DNA of 64,000 nt from Porphyrobacter sp. HT-58-2. Its GTDB lineage: Bacteria > Pseudomonadota > Alphaproteobacteria > Sphingomonadales > Sphingomonadaceae. Location of the stretch: positions 992,001 to 1,056,000 of the forward strand of contig NZ_CP022600.1 of the NCBI RefSeq assembly GCF_002952215.1, read 5' to 3'. This document shows positions 24,895-32,962 of this stretch, piece after piece. Made by a program: the position numbers and the translations under genes. Every line of letters starts with the position of its first letter. Position 1 is the first letter of the stretch. The notes below the pieces were generated by a model. The model was not told the origin of the DNA. It did no database searches and saw only the letters and a program-made list of their open reading frames with translations.

Positions 24895-25683
24895 TCAAAG
24901 AGGTCTGGTCGATCCGAAGAACAGCGCCTGGCTGATCGCCGCGCGCACGGTGGCCTCCTGGAACGGCTTGGTCACCAGATAGGTTGGCTCGGGCCGGTCG
25001 CCGGTCAGCAGGCGTTCGGGATAGGCGGTGATGAAGATCACCGGCATCGAGCCAACCCCTAGGATGTCGTCCACCGCATCGAGCCCCGATGAACCATCGG
25101 CGAGCTGGATATCGGCCAGCACCAGCCCCGGCATTGCTTCAGCCACCGCTGCGCGGGCCTGGGTCCGGGTTGCCGCCGTGCCGCTGACCGTGTGACCGAG
25201 GCCAGTGACGAGGTCTTCGAGTTGCATGGCGATCAGCGGTTCGTCCTCGATGATCAGCACGCTGGTGGTCTGCTCCCGCTCGATCTCGGCGATGGCTTCG
25301 GCAACAAGCGCGTCGACCTCGGCTTGGGAGCGATCGAGGATCGTGGCGGCTTCGGCTGCGGTGAAATCTTCAAGTGTGGTCAGCAGCAGCGCCTGCCGCG
25401 CTGGCGGCGTGATCACCCCCAGCCGCGCCTGTGCGCCCGCTTCATGCTCGCTGGTGGCACTGCCCGCCGCCGCCGCGCCCGATGCGCTCGACCAGACCTT
25501 GCTGAAGGCGCGATAGAGCGGCACGCGTCCGCCGGACAGGCTCGCCTTCAGTTCCTCATCCGCGAGGACGGCTTCGAGCATCTCGCGCACATAGGCATCG
25601 CCGCTCGCCTGCGATCCGGTAAGCGCGCGGGCATAGCGGCGCAGGAAGGGCAGGTTGGCCGCGATCTGGCTGGCAAGAGACAT
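24895..25683 (-). CDS. phyR: General stress response regulator PhyR
   Basis: 262 residues. The N-terminal half (1-135) is a sigma-factor-like domain (LPFLRRYARALTGSQASGDAYV; TPPARQALLLTTLEDFTAAEAATIL) and the C-terminal half a receiver domain with acidic pocket IIEDE and phosphoacceptor D191 in VLADIQLADG, and K in LVTKPF. Phosphorylated PhyR captures NepR and frees EcfG. It converges on the HWE kinase gene. Upstream is a near-consensus EcfG promoter. Confidence 0.96.
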   Translation of the reverse strand: MSLASQIAANLPFLRRYARALTGSQASGDAYVREMLEAVLADEELKASLSGGRVPLYRAFSKVWSSASGAAAAGSATSEHEAGAQARLGVITPPARQALLLTTLEDFTAAEAATILDRSQAEVDALVAEAIAEIEREQTTSVLIIEDEPLIAMQLEDLVTGLGHTVSGTAATRTQARAAVAEAMPGLVLADIQLADGSSGLDAVDDILGVGSMPVIFITAYPERLLTGDRPEPTYLVTKPFQEATVRAAISQALFFGSTRPL

Positions 25684-25725
25684 GAGGCACCTTTGGCTGC
25701 GTGGAACGGGGCTGGCGAGGTATCA

Positions 25726-25750
25726 ATCGATTCGAGGCCATAGCGGTTCC
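25726..25750 (-). promoter_or_regulatory. EcfG-like promoter of phyR
   Basis: On the minus strand GGAAC (25750-25746), a 16-bp spacer and CGAT (25729-25726), one mismatch in the -10 element from GGAAC-N16-CGTT, about 45 bp upstream of phyR. phyR is EcfG-controlled in several alphaproteobacteria. Confidence 0.5.
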
Positions 25751-25842
25751 CCGCCTCGCCGTCGCGCCTATCCCGCAATATACTGGATTCACGAAATAAT
25801 CGGATAGTTTCCCCCACGGCGAAAAAAAATTTTCAGAGCCTG

Positions 25843-25867
25843 GGAACCGTGTGCAGGGCCGATCATT
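25843..25867 (+). promoter_or_regulatory. EcfG-like promoter of the candidate small RNA
   Basis: GGAAC (25843-25847), 16-bp spacer, CATT (25864-25867), one mismatch from the EcfG consensus. It points away from phyR toward a strong terminator at 25927-25962. Confidence 0.4.
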
Positions 25868-25873
25868 ATGCAT

Positions 25874-25963
25874 TTGTCACCGCCGAGACCCCCCTCCCGT
25901 CCAAGCGGCTGGTGATACGATCCCGAAAGGCCTCCGTTGTTATCGCAACGGAGGCCTTTTTTC
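25874..25963 (+). ncRNA. Candidate stress-response small RNA with exposed C-rich loop
   Basis: A roughly 90-nt transcript is predicted between the EcfG-like promoter and a perfect terminator. A 5' hairpin is formed by TCACCGCCG (25877-25885) and CGGCTGGTGA (25906-25915, one bulged T), presenting a 20-nt loop (25886-25905) that contains CCCCCCTCCC, complementary to purine-rich ribosome binding sites. The terminator is the second hairpin. No protein frame fits. The layout (stress sigma promoter, C-rich loop, intrinsic terminator) resembles sigma-T-dependent GsrN of Caulobacter, though I see no sequence identity. Start inferred from the promoter. Confidence 0.45.
25927..25962 (+). terminator. 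Strong Rho-independent terminator
   Basis: AAGGCCTCCGTTG (25927-25939) pairs perfectly with CAACGGAGGCCTT (25946-25958) across a 6-nt loop and is followed by a T-run (25957-25962). There is no annotated plus-strand gene upstream, which is what points to the small RNA. The next gene (26025-27200) is on the minus strand. Confidence 0.85.
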
Positions 25964-26024
25964 GTGGCGGCGCCCCTTGGGCCGCGCAGACCGCCCGCCC
26001 CGCCTCACACGTCAGCGCGACCGT

Positions 26025-27200
26025 TCAACCAAGCATCCTTTCGTAGATCGCATATTCGCGGTTGATCTTGCTCTGGATCGTTTCGGCAATCGCGACCATT
26101 CCCTGATTGTCTTCGAGGATCCAGCCTATCTCCCCACGGGTGGATTGGAATTTGGTGTTCGCCTGTTGCCGGATCGTTTCGATCATCATGAAGGCGAGCT
26201 GGCTGGCAAGACGGCTGTTGTGGAGCTCTTTCAGCACCCCCATCAGCGGCACCCGCATGCCTGCGCCCTTCGGATGCCGCAGCCAGCGCAGCATGGTGAT
26301 CCAGCCAAACGGGAACAGCTTGCCCTTGATCTTCGCCAGCGCGTCATTGACGTCGGGGAAGGTCAGCATGAAGGCGACCGGGCGTCCGTCCACCTCGGCG
26401 ATCATGTTGAGTTCTTCATGGATGATCGGTCGCAGCTTCTTGCCGGCATAGGCGACTTGGGCAGGGCTGAAGGGAACGAAGCCCCAGTTGTCCGACCACG
26501 CATCATTGAGAATGCCGAGGATGGTCGCCACTTCCTTGTCCCAATCGGCCTTGCGCACCTGGCGGACATTGATCCGCGCGTTTTTCTGCCCCGATTGCAC
26601 GATCCGCTGGATCAGCGGCGGGAAGGGGCGGGTGATATCCAGATCATAGGTGTAGAGCGTCTTGGCGCGAGCATAGCCTGCCGCCTCGATCCAGCCGGCA
26701 TAATGGGCCGGATGATGGCCCATCATGATCATCGGCGCGTGATCCTGACCTTTCACCAGCAGGCCGGGTTCTTCCCAGATCGACAGCGAGATCGGGCCGA
26801 GCACGCGGGTCATTCTCTCGCCCGCCAGCCAGGCTTCTGCTGCAGCCAGCAAGGCGCGGGCGACGTCCTCATCCTCGGCGTCGAAATAGCCGAAGAAGCC
26901 GGTGCCGGGGCCAAACCCCTGTTCGGCGGGCATGGCGAGCGCGAGTTCATCAATATGGGCCGAAATCCGTCCGACCGGCTGGCCGCCGCGATGGGCGATG
27001 AACAACTGCACCCGCGCATGACCGAAAAACGGGTTCTTGTCCGGATCGACCAGTTCGATCTGCTCGCTTCTGATTTGCGGGACGAAATGTTCCAGACGAT
27101 CGGAAAAAGCGCGCCCCAGATCGACGAAGGCGGCCCGCTGGTGCTTGCCGCTGACCGGTTCGATCCTTATTTCCGCCCCGCGGGTCAGCACATCCGTCAC
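26025..27200 (-). CDS. GNAT-like N-acyltransferase-fold protein
   Basis: 391 residues from a GTG at 27200 with GAGGA eight bases upstream. The sequence (VDLGRAFSDRLEHFVPQIRSEQIELVDPDKNPFF, ARVQLFIAHRGGQPVGRISAHID) resembles the first GNAT-like half of a conserved two-domain family often seen beside lipid genes. The second half (EEPGLLVKGQDHAPMIMMGHHPAHYAGWIEAAGYARAKTLYTY; DNWGFVPFSPAQVAYAGKKLR) is the conserved signature region. Substrate unknown. It is divergent from a fatty-acid desaturase gene, which hints at a lipid role. Confidence 0.7.
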   Translation of the reverse strand: MTDVLTRGAEIRIEPVSGKHQRAAFVDLGRAFSDRLEHFVPQIRSEQIELVDPDKNPFFGHARVQLFIAHRGGQPVGRISAHIDELALAMPAEQGFGPGTGFFGYFDAEDEDVARALLAAAEAWLAGERMTRVLGPISLSIWEEPGLLVKGQDHAPMIMMGHHPAHYAGWIEAAGYARAKTLYTYDLDITRPFPPLIQRIVQSGQKNARINVRQVRKADWDKEVATILGILNDAWSDNWGFVPFSPAQVAYAGKKLRPIIHEELNMIAEVDGRPVAFMLTFPDVNDALAKIKGKLFPFGWITMLRWLRHPKGAGMRVPLMGVLKELHNSRLASQLAFMMIETIRQQANTKFQSTRGEIGWILEDNQGMVAIAETIQSKINREYAIYERMLG

Positions 27201-27352
27201 GCAGTCATCCTCGTATCAGTCGGGTAAGTTTAATCTGTATCAAGGTGTCTGTGTCGCGCTCGCGCCATCTGCGCAAGGCTGTCGATCACTGTCACCAACA
27301 ACACGCGTTTGGCGCAAGGCCCGATTTCAGGTAGGGCGAGCCTCAGGAATCC

Positions 27353-28450
27353 ATGCCGATGACCATGCATCAGACCATCCCCGCTCAGCCTGCAAAGGCG
27401 ACCCCCAAGCCGTCCAGAGCCCAGTTCATGGTCGAGGATGACAAGGCGATGCTGCGCGCCGCGCGTGATCTGACCAAGGGGTTGGGAGAGGCGAGGCCCG
27501 GGATCTACTGGCCTGATATGCTGCTTTCGGCTGCCGTGGGCTACGCCGGCATTGCGGTGGCGATCCTTTCGGACGGTCTGGCCGTGAAAATTGCCGCCGG
27601 TCTGGTGGCGGCGCTGGCGTTGTACCGCGCGCTGATGTTCATCCACGAGCTGACCCACATTCACCGCGATGCGTTGCCGGGCTTTCGCACCGGGTGGAAC
27701 CTGCTCGTCGGCATTCCGTTGCTGACGCCGTCCTTCATGTATGAAGGCGTCCACACCATTCACCACAAGCGCACGCAGTATGGCACGGTGGAAGACCCCG
27801 AATATCTGCCGCTCGCGCTGATGAAGCCGTGGAGCCTGCCGCTGTTCGTTCTCGTGGCGCTGCTGGCCCCGGTCGCGCTTATCATCCGCGCGGCGGTGCT
27901 GGTGCCGCTGGGCGCGCTGATCCCGGCGGTGCGGACCTTTACCTGGGAGCGGTTTTCGGCGCTGTCGATCAACCCCGAATTCCGCCGCCGCCCCCCTGAA
28001 GGCGATTTCATCGGCCGGGTGCGCTGGCAGGAGGCCGGGGTGTTCGCGTGGTCGTGGCTGCTGATCGCCAGCACGTTCCTGCTGGGCTGGGGGCCGCTGG
28101 TCACCGCGCTTGCGATTCTTTCGCTCACGGCGGTACTCAACCAGCTGCGCACGCTGGTCGCACATCTGTGGGAGAACGAGGGCGAGCCGATGACGGTGAC
28201 CGCGCAGTTCCTCGACAGCGTCAACGTGCCGCCGCCCGGCCTTGCTGCCGAGATCTGGGCGCCGGTCGGGCTGCGCTATCATGCGCTTCACCATCTGATG
28301 CCCTCGATGCCCTATCACGACCTGCCCGAAGCCCACCGCCGTCTGGTGCGCGAGCTGGGAACGGGTTCGACCTATGAAGGGGCGAACCACCCGGGGATGC
28401 TGGTGCTGGTCGGGCGGATTGCCCGGAGCACCATGGGGAAGAAGGACTGA
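27353..28450 (+). CDS. Membrane fatty-acid desaturase
   Basis: 365 residues with the three histidine boxes of the integral-membrane desaturase family: HELTH (after two N-terminal helices), HTIHH in the VHTIHHKRTQYGT segment, and HALHH in RYHALHHLMPSMPYHDL. These bind a di-iron centre that introduces a double bond into an acyl chain at the inner membrane. The start ATG has AGGAATCC upstream. Specific regiochemistry cannot be told. Confidence 0.9.
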   Translation: MPMTMHQTIPAQPAKATPKPSRAQFMVEDDKAMLRAARDLTKGLGEARPGIYWPDMLLSAAVGYAGIAVAILSDGLAVKIAAGLVAALALYRALMFIHELTHIHRDALPGFRTGWNLLVGIPLLTPSFMYEGVHTIHHKRTQYGTVEDPEYLPLALMKPWSLPLFVLVALLAPVALIIRAAVLVPLGALIPAVRTFTWERFSALSINPEFRRRPPEGDFIGRVRWQEAGVFAWSWLLIASTFLLGWGPLVTALAILSLTAVLNQLRTLVAHLWENEGEPMTVTAQFLDSVNVPPPGLAAEIWAPVGLRYHALHHLMPSMPYHDLPEAHRRLVRELGTGSTYEGANHPGMLVLVGRIARSTMGKKD

Positions 28451-28456
28451 TTTTCG

Positions 28457-28474
28457 GTTTCGCTGACGCGAAAC
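28457..28474. terminator. Hairpin after the desaturase gene
   Basis: GTTTCGC-TGAC-GCGAAAC, perfect 7-bp stem with a 4-nt loop, 7 bp after the desaturase stop; preceded by TTTT rather than followed by a T-run. It lies between convergent genes. Confidence 0.4.
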
Positions 28475-28502
28475 ACAGACTGTCTGCGCCACCGAAGGTG
28501 GC

Positions 28503-29021
28503 CTAATCCAGAAAGCAGATCATCGCACAGCGCCGCTCCATCGGCATGCCGAGGGCCGCAGCGCCTTCGTGACTTTCGGCCAGATGTTCGCGGCCCTCGA
28601 AATTCTCGACTTCGACAAAGCCGAAGCGGGCGTAGAACGGCGCGTTCCAGGGAATGTCGCGATAGGTGTTGAGGGTGATCGCCCGGTAGCCCGAATTGCG
28701 GGCGTCGATCATCATGGCACGGATCAGCAGCGATCCGACCCCGCAACGCTGGTGCGCGCGGACGACGCTCAGCTCGGCTAGGTGCAGCTCGCGCCCGACT
28801 GTCCGGATCGCTGCAAAGCCGATGATTTCGTCGGCATATAGTGCTGCGAGGCTTCGCCCCTTGCCGATGATCCGCGCATGATCGGCGGCCGATGCCGTCG
28901 GCGGGATCACGGTGCCGGCAAGCGAGGGCTCTTCGCGCAGCAGGCTTGCGGCATCCTCCTCGACGCGGTGGAACGCCTCGGCATCCTCCGGCCGTGCGAG
29001 CCTGATGTTGTAGCCGCTCAC
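28503..29021 (-). CDS. GNAT-family N-acetyltransferase
   Basis: 172 residues from a GTG at 29021 (MSGYNIRLARPEDAEAF), whose GTGA overlaps the lptG stop. The acetyl-CoA loop is AHQRCGVGSLLIRAMMIDARNSGY, followed by the NAPFYARFGFVEVENF segment typical of the fold's last strands. It is translationally coupled to lptG, but no functional link is evident. Acceptor unknown. Confidence 0.87.
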   Translation of the reverse strand: MSGYNIRLARPEDAEAFHRVEEDAASLLREEPSLAGTVIPPTASAADHARIIGKGRSLAALYADEIIGFAAIRTVGRELHLAELSVVRAHQRCGVGSLLIRAMMIDARNSGYRAITLNTYRDIPWNAPFYARFGFVEVENFEGREHLAESHEGAAALGMPMERRCAMICFLD

Positions 29022-30127
29022 TCTTCCGTCCGGATCAGCACCGTCTCGCCCAGCAGCAGGAACAGGAAGAACGGCGCCCAGGCGGCAAGGAACGGCGGGT
29101 AACCGCCAAAGCTGCCCATCGCCAGCGCCGCGTTGTCGACCACGAAATAGGCAAAGCCCAGCGCCATGCCGATGATGGCGCGCACGAATAGCTGGCCGGA
29201 TCGCGCCAGGCCGAAAGCGGCAATCGAGCCGAGGAGCGGCATCAGCAGCGCCGATAATGGCCCGGACAGTCGGTGCCACCACTTGGCGCGCATTTCATCG
29301 GTGTTGCGCCCGGCAGCTTCATAGGCCTCGATGCTCTGGCCCAGCTCCCAGAAGCTCTGGGCATCAGGGTCGATCGATTGCAGCATGATCCGTTCAGGCG
29401 TCAGATTTTCGCCCACCACCAGCGCCGGGAGCTGATCGGTCATCGCGCCCGCCACATCGAAGCGCACCGGGTTTTCAAGCCGCCAGCCGGGGCCGGCATA
29501 GGTCGCCCGCGGGCTGCGCACCTGTTCGCGGATGATGCCGCCGGGCGCACGTTCGTACCACGTCACCCCGGTCAGCACGATTGCGTTGCCCGCACCCGAG
29601 AGGGTTGCAGCAGCAAGGATATTGTTCCCATCGGTGAGATAGACGCTTGATCGCACCCCGCCGATGCTCGCATCGACATCGGGGATCGGGCCATATTCCG
29701 CCGCCTCCCACGCTTTCAGGGTGGCATTGGCGCGGGTCACGATCCGTTCGTTGAAGCCAAAGCTGAGCCCGGCCACCAGCGCCGCAGTCAGCAGCAGCGG
29801 GGCCAGCACCTGATGCGCGCTGAGGCCTGCCGCCTTCATCGCCACAACTTCCGAATTCTGGTTCAGCGTCACCAGAGTGATCAACGTCGCCAGCAGCACC
29901 GAATAGGGCAGAAAGCGCGATATCAGCTGCGGCAGGCGCAGGCTGGCATAGCGCAGGATTTCCGCCTGACCATTGCCTTCCGGCGCGAGGATCTTGCCCG
30001 TCGCCGACAGCAGATCGAGCGCCAGCAGCACCAGCACCAGCATCACCAGCACCGCAAGGATGCGCAGCACGAACATCTTTGCCAGATAAAGCGTCAGCGT
30101 GCGCGAAGGGAAGAAATCGAGCTGCAT
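29018..30127 (-). CDS. lptG: LPS export ABC transporter permease LptG
   Basis: 369 residues: three N-terminal membrane helices, a periplasmic beta-jellyroll (about 135-270) and three C-terminal helices. YLAKMFVLRILAVLVMLVLVLLALDLL, the LPYSVLLATLITLVTLNQNSEVVAMKAAGLS coupling segment and ALGFAYFVVDNAALAMG are the LptG/YjgP-YjgQ pattern. It forms LptB2FG with LptF to extract LPS from the inner membrane. The gap to lptF is 9 bp. Confidence 0.92.
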   Translation of the reverse strand: MQLDFFPSRTLTLYLAKMFVLRILAVLVMLVLVLLALDLLSATGKILAPEGNGQAEILRYASLRLPQLISRFLPYSVLLATLITLVTLNQNSEVVAMKAAGLSAHQVLAPLLLTAALVAGLSFGFNERIVTRANATLKAWEAAEYGPIPDVDASIGGVRSSVYLTDGNNILAAATLSGAGNAIVLTGVTWYERAPGGIIREQVRSPRATYAGPGWRLENPVRFDVAGAMTDQLPALVVGENLTPERIMLQSIDPDAQSFWELGQSIEAYEAAGRNTDEMRAKWWHRLSGPLSALLMPLLGSIAAFGLARSGQLFVRAIIGMALGFAYFVVDNAALAMGSFGGYPPFLAAWAPFFLFLLLGETVLIRTEE

Positions 30128-30136
30128 CGCCGGGCC

Positions 30137-31372
30137 TTACTCTGCCGCTGCCAGTTCAGCGGGGGCGGGATGGCCGCGCGGGCGCTTGCGCGCGAACAGC
30201 TTGCCCAGCCGTTTCGACAGCTTGGCAAAGGCCATTTCCAGCGCGCCGATGGCCTGCCCGCCGGGGACATAGGCGACGCGGTAATACATCCACACGATCA
30301 AGGCGGCGAAGATGAAGAAAGGCACCCACAGCGCCAGCACCGGATCAAGCCGACCAAGCGCCGCCACATCCTCGCCGTACTGGTTCACCTTGTGATAGGC
30401 GACCACCATCACGATCGACACGAATACGCCAAGCGCGCTGGTCGATCGCTTGGGCGGGATCGCCAGCGCCACCGCCAGCAGCGGCATCAGGAACATCATC
30501 ACGATTTCGACCAGCCGGAAATTGAAGCTGGCAAGGCTGGCGTCGCGCTGCTGCGGCGCGCTCTTTTCGCTCCAGCCGATGCTGAGCAGTTCGGGCAGGA
30601 TATATTCGCGGGTCTTGTCGCCGCGCGCGCGGAATTCCTCGATCGCAGGCAGATCGATCGGCAGATCATGGCGGCTGAAGCTCAGCACGCGCGGCGTGTT
30701 GGAGCCGGTGTCCTGAATGATCGTACCTTCGGTCAGGCGCAGAATGATCGTGTCGGGGTTGTCGCGCGTGGCGAGGAATGCCCCTTCGCGTGCGGAAATG
30801 CTGAGCACCTGTCCCTTGCTGTTGGCAACGCGGGCGAAGATTCCGATCAGCTTGCGCCCTTCGTCCTCGCTTTCCTCGATCCGCAGCGCCATGCGGTCGG
30901 CCAGAGTGGTGAATTCGCCGACCTTGATCGAAGCGCCCAGCGCGCCCGACCGCAGCTCGTATTCCATCTGCTCGTAATAATAGCGGCTGATCGGCTGGAT
31001 GTAGAACACCAGCGCAACGTTCACGGCCACCAGCAGCATCGTGATGATGTAGGGCATCCTGAGTAGCCGGTTATAGGACAGGCCCACGGCGCGCATCGTG
31101 TCGAGTTCGGATGAAGTCGCAAGCTTCCTGAAGGCGAGCAGCACGCCCAGCAGCAGGCCCAGCGGGATCGCGAGGCTCGCATATTCCGGGATCAGCGCGC
31201 CTAGCATCTTGAACACCACGCCCACCGGCCCGCCTTCGACCGCAACGAAATCGAACAGCCGCAGCATCTTGTCGAGCATCAGCAGGCTGGCCGCGAGCGC
31301 GAAGACACCCAGCATCGGGATGACCGTCAGCCGCAGGATGTAGCGGTCGATGCTGGGGATCAGTTGCAGCAC
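30137..31372 (-). CDS. lptF: LPS export ABC transporter permease LptF
   Basis: 411 residues from the GTG at 31372 (MLQLIPSIDRYILRLT), the start typical of LptF; an ATG at 31426 would add 18 residues of non-conserved sequence. Architecture as in LptG: PLGLLLGVLLAFRKLATSSELDTMRAVGLSYNRLL is the coupling region, then a periplasmic jellyroll and C-terminal helices, with a basic tail (KRLGKLFARKRPRG). Partner of LptG in LPS transport. Confidence 0.92.
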   Translation of the reverse strand: MLQLIPSIDRYILRLTVIPMLGVFALAASLLMLDKMLRLFDFVAVEGGPVGVVFKMLGALIPEYASLAIPLGLLLGVLLAFRKLATSSELDTMRAVGLSYNRLLRMPYIITMLLVAVNVALVFYIQPISRYYYEQMEYELRSGALGASIKVGEFTTLADRMALRIEESEDEGRKLIGIFARVANSKGQVLSISAREGAFLATRDNPDTIILRLTEGTIIQDTGSNTPRVLSFSRHDLPIDLPAIEEFRARGDKTREYILPELLSIGWSEKSAPQQRDASLASFNFRLVEIVMMFLMPLLAVALAIPPKRSTSALGVFVSIVMVVAYHKVNQYGEDVAALGRLDPVLALWVPFFIFAALIVWMYYRVAYVPGGQAIGALEMAFAKLSKRLGKLFARKRPRGHPAPAELAAAE

Positions 31373-31474
31373 GTGATGTTCCGTAGATAACCCCGCGGCC
31401 CTAGCGTGTCTGGCCGCCCGCGTCATGCCCTCAATTGGGGGTGGGTGATCAGCTGTGGCTGGGTCTTGCGGGGG

Positions 31475-31873
31475 TTACGCCTTCTCCAGCGTGCATTGCA
31501 GGGGGTGCTGGTTCTGGCGGGCGAAGTCCATCACCTGGTTCACCTTGGTTTCAGCGACTTCATAGGTGAAGATCCCGCACACCCCTACGCCGCGCTGGTG
31601 GACATGGAGCATCACGCGGGTGGCCTGTTCCAGATCCATCCCGAAAAACCGCTTCAGGACGAGCACCACGAACTCCATCGGGGTGTAATCATCGTTGAGC
31701 ATCAGCACCTTGTACTGGCTTGGCTTCTTGGGCTTGGCGCGGGTCTTGGTGGCGATGCCGACCTGTCCGGCGCCATCGGTGTCCTTACCGCCATCCTCGT
31801 CACCCGCGCACAGGGGTGCGGCGAGCGGCAGCGCGGCACTGTCGGCGAGTTGGGGAACGGGCATGCGTGGCAT
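31475..31873 (-). CDS. clpS: ATP-dependent Clp protease adaptor ClpS
   Basis: 132 residues. The ClpS core [58 protein letters not shown] includes the substrate-pocket NDD/T and the His residues that bind N-end-rule amino acids. The N-terminal 45 residues are disordered and longer than usual. ClpS hands substrates to ClpAP. clpA is not next to it here. Confidence 0.95.
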   Translation of the reverse strand: MPRMPVPQLADSAALPLAAPLCAGDEDGGKDTDGAGQVGIATKTRAKPKKPSQYKVLMLNDDYTPMEFVVLVLKRFFGMDLEQATRVMLHVHQRGVGVCGIFTYEVAETKVNQVMDFARQNQHPLQCTLEKA

Positions 31874-31941
31874 AGCTCCCCATTATGGGATTCGCGGGCG
31901 CGAGTGCAAGCAGTTGCTGCGCAGCCGCCGGCAAAAGAAAA

Positions 31942-31969
31942 GGCCGGCCAGACTTGCGTCTGACCGGCC
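31942..31969 (-). terminator. Rho-independent terminator of the phasin gene
   Basis: On the minus strand GGCCGGTCAGAC-GCAA-GTCTGGCCGGCC (31969-31942; one G-T/G mismatch) followed by TTTTCTTTT at 31941-31933. It is 73 bp downstream of the phasin stop. Confidence 0.85.
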
Positions 31970-32042
31970 AGCGCCTTGCGGCGCGCTCTCGTGAACCGGG
32001 TTGGGAGAGAGAGGAGAGAGGCCCGGTCCAGAAATCTTTCGC

Positions 32043-32849
32043 TTAGGCAGCCTTCGAGATCTTCTCGGCGGCCACGCTCACGCGGTTCGAAATCGGGGCG
32101 AAGGCATCGTTGTAGAGCTTCACCCAGGCTTCGGTGCGCTTCGAGCCATAGGCAACCACGGCGTCGAAGTTGCGACGGGCGATTTCGCCCTGCAGCTGCA
32201 TCAGTTCGGTCGGCGACTTGATCGCGGCGATCTTCTTGGCGTCTTCCGTGACGGTTTCGAGCACGGTCTTGCCGGTTTCGACGTTGTCCTTGAGCAGGTC
32301 CTGTGCGCCGGTGAAGAAGATCTTGCCGCTTTCGACCACGGCTTCGACATTGGCCTTGGTGAATTCGGTCGCTTCGCTGGCGAGCACGGTGCTCTGAGCG
32401 TAGGCGGTCTTGGCGCGGGTCTGGACGTCAGCCAGCATTTCCTTGGCGGTGGCGGTGATGTCGGCGTTCTTGGCAGTGGCCATGATGGTATCCTTGAGCT
32501 TGATGACGGGGTTGGTCTTGGGCGCGCTGGTCTTGGGGGTGGCGGGCTTGCTCACCTTGGCGGCAGCCTTCTTGGCCAGCACGGGCTTCTTGACCCCAGT
32601 GGTTTTGGTGGCGGTCTTCTTGACGGCCGTCTTCTTGACGGTCTTGGCTGCGACCTTCTTGGCCGGGGTTGCCTTGCGGGCGACCGGGGCCTTCTTGGGT
32701 GCAGCAATCTTCTTCGCGGCCGGGACGGCTTCGACCTTCGGCGCTTCGACGGCCTTGGCCGAGGCTTCGGCGTAAGCCTTCTCGGCGGCGGCGTCGATCT
32801 TGGCGACGGGAGCCTTCACTTCAGCAGCAGTGTTTTCAACTTCGGACAT
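32043..32849 (-). CDS. Phasin family protein with Lys/Ala-rich N-terminal domain
   Basis: 268 residues in two parts. Residues 1-115 are Ala, Lys, Pro and Val rich with repeated AKK/KKTA motifs, like histone H1/AlgP tails, and would bind DNA or acidic surfaces. Residues about 118-268 form the phasin helices (AKEMLADVQTRAKTAYAQSTVLASEATEFTKANVEAVVESGKIF ... LMQLQGEIARRNFDAVV). Phasins coat PHA granules. The neighbour is phaC, and a PhaR-like operator pair flanks its promoter. Confidence 0.88.
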   Translation of the reverse strand: MSEVENTAAEVKAPVAKIDAAAEKAYAEASAKAVEAPKVEAVPAAKKIAAPKKAPVARKATPAKKVAAKTVKKTAVKKTATKTTGVKKPVLAKKAAAKVSKPATPKTSAPKTNPVIKLKDTIMATAKNADITATAKEMLADVQTRAKTAYAQSTVLASEATEFTKANVEAVVESGKIFFTGAQDLLKDNVETGKTVLETVTEDAKKIAAIKSPTELMQLQGEIARRNFDAVVAYGSKRTEAWVKLYNDAFAPISNRVSVAAEKISKAA

Positions 32850-32866
32850 GATGACCTCGCTTCATG

Positions 32867-32926
32867 TTGCACTGCACAAAATAGCGAGTGCGGGTGCGAA
32901 GTCAAGCATTTTTGTGCAGCGCACAA
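32867..32926 (-). promoter_or_regulatory. Phasin promoter flanked by two TGCA-rich operators (PhaR-like)
   Basis: On the minus strand -35 TTGACT (32905-32900), 16-bp spacer, -10 TATTTT (32883-32878), 29 bp upstream of the start codon. A perfect 15-bp palindrome TTGTGC-AGC-GCACAA (32912-32926) lies just upstream of the -35, and a related site TTGCACTGCACAA (32867-32879) covers the end of the -10. PhaR repressors of PHA-producing alphaproteobacteria bind TGC-rich inverted repeats at phasin promoters. Confidence 0.65.
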
Positions 32927-32962
32927 AAACGTAGGAATCTATATGAAATCAGGATTTTGAAG

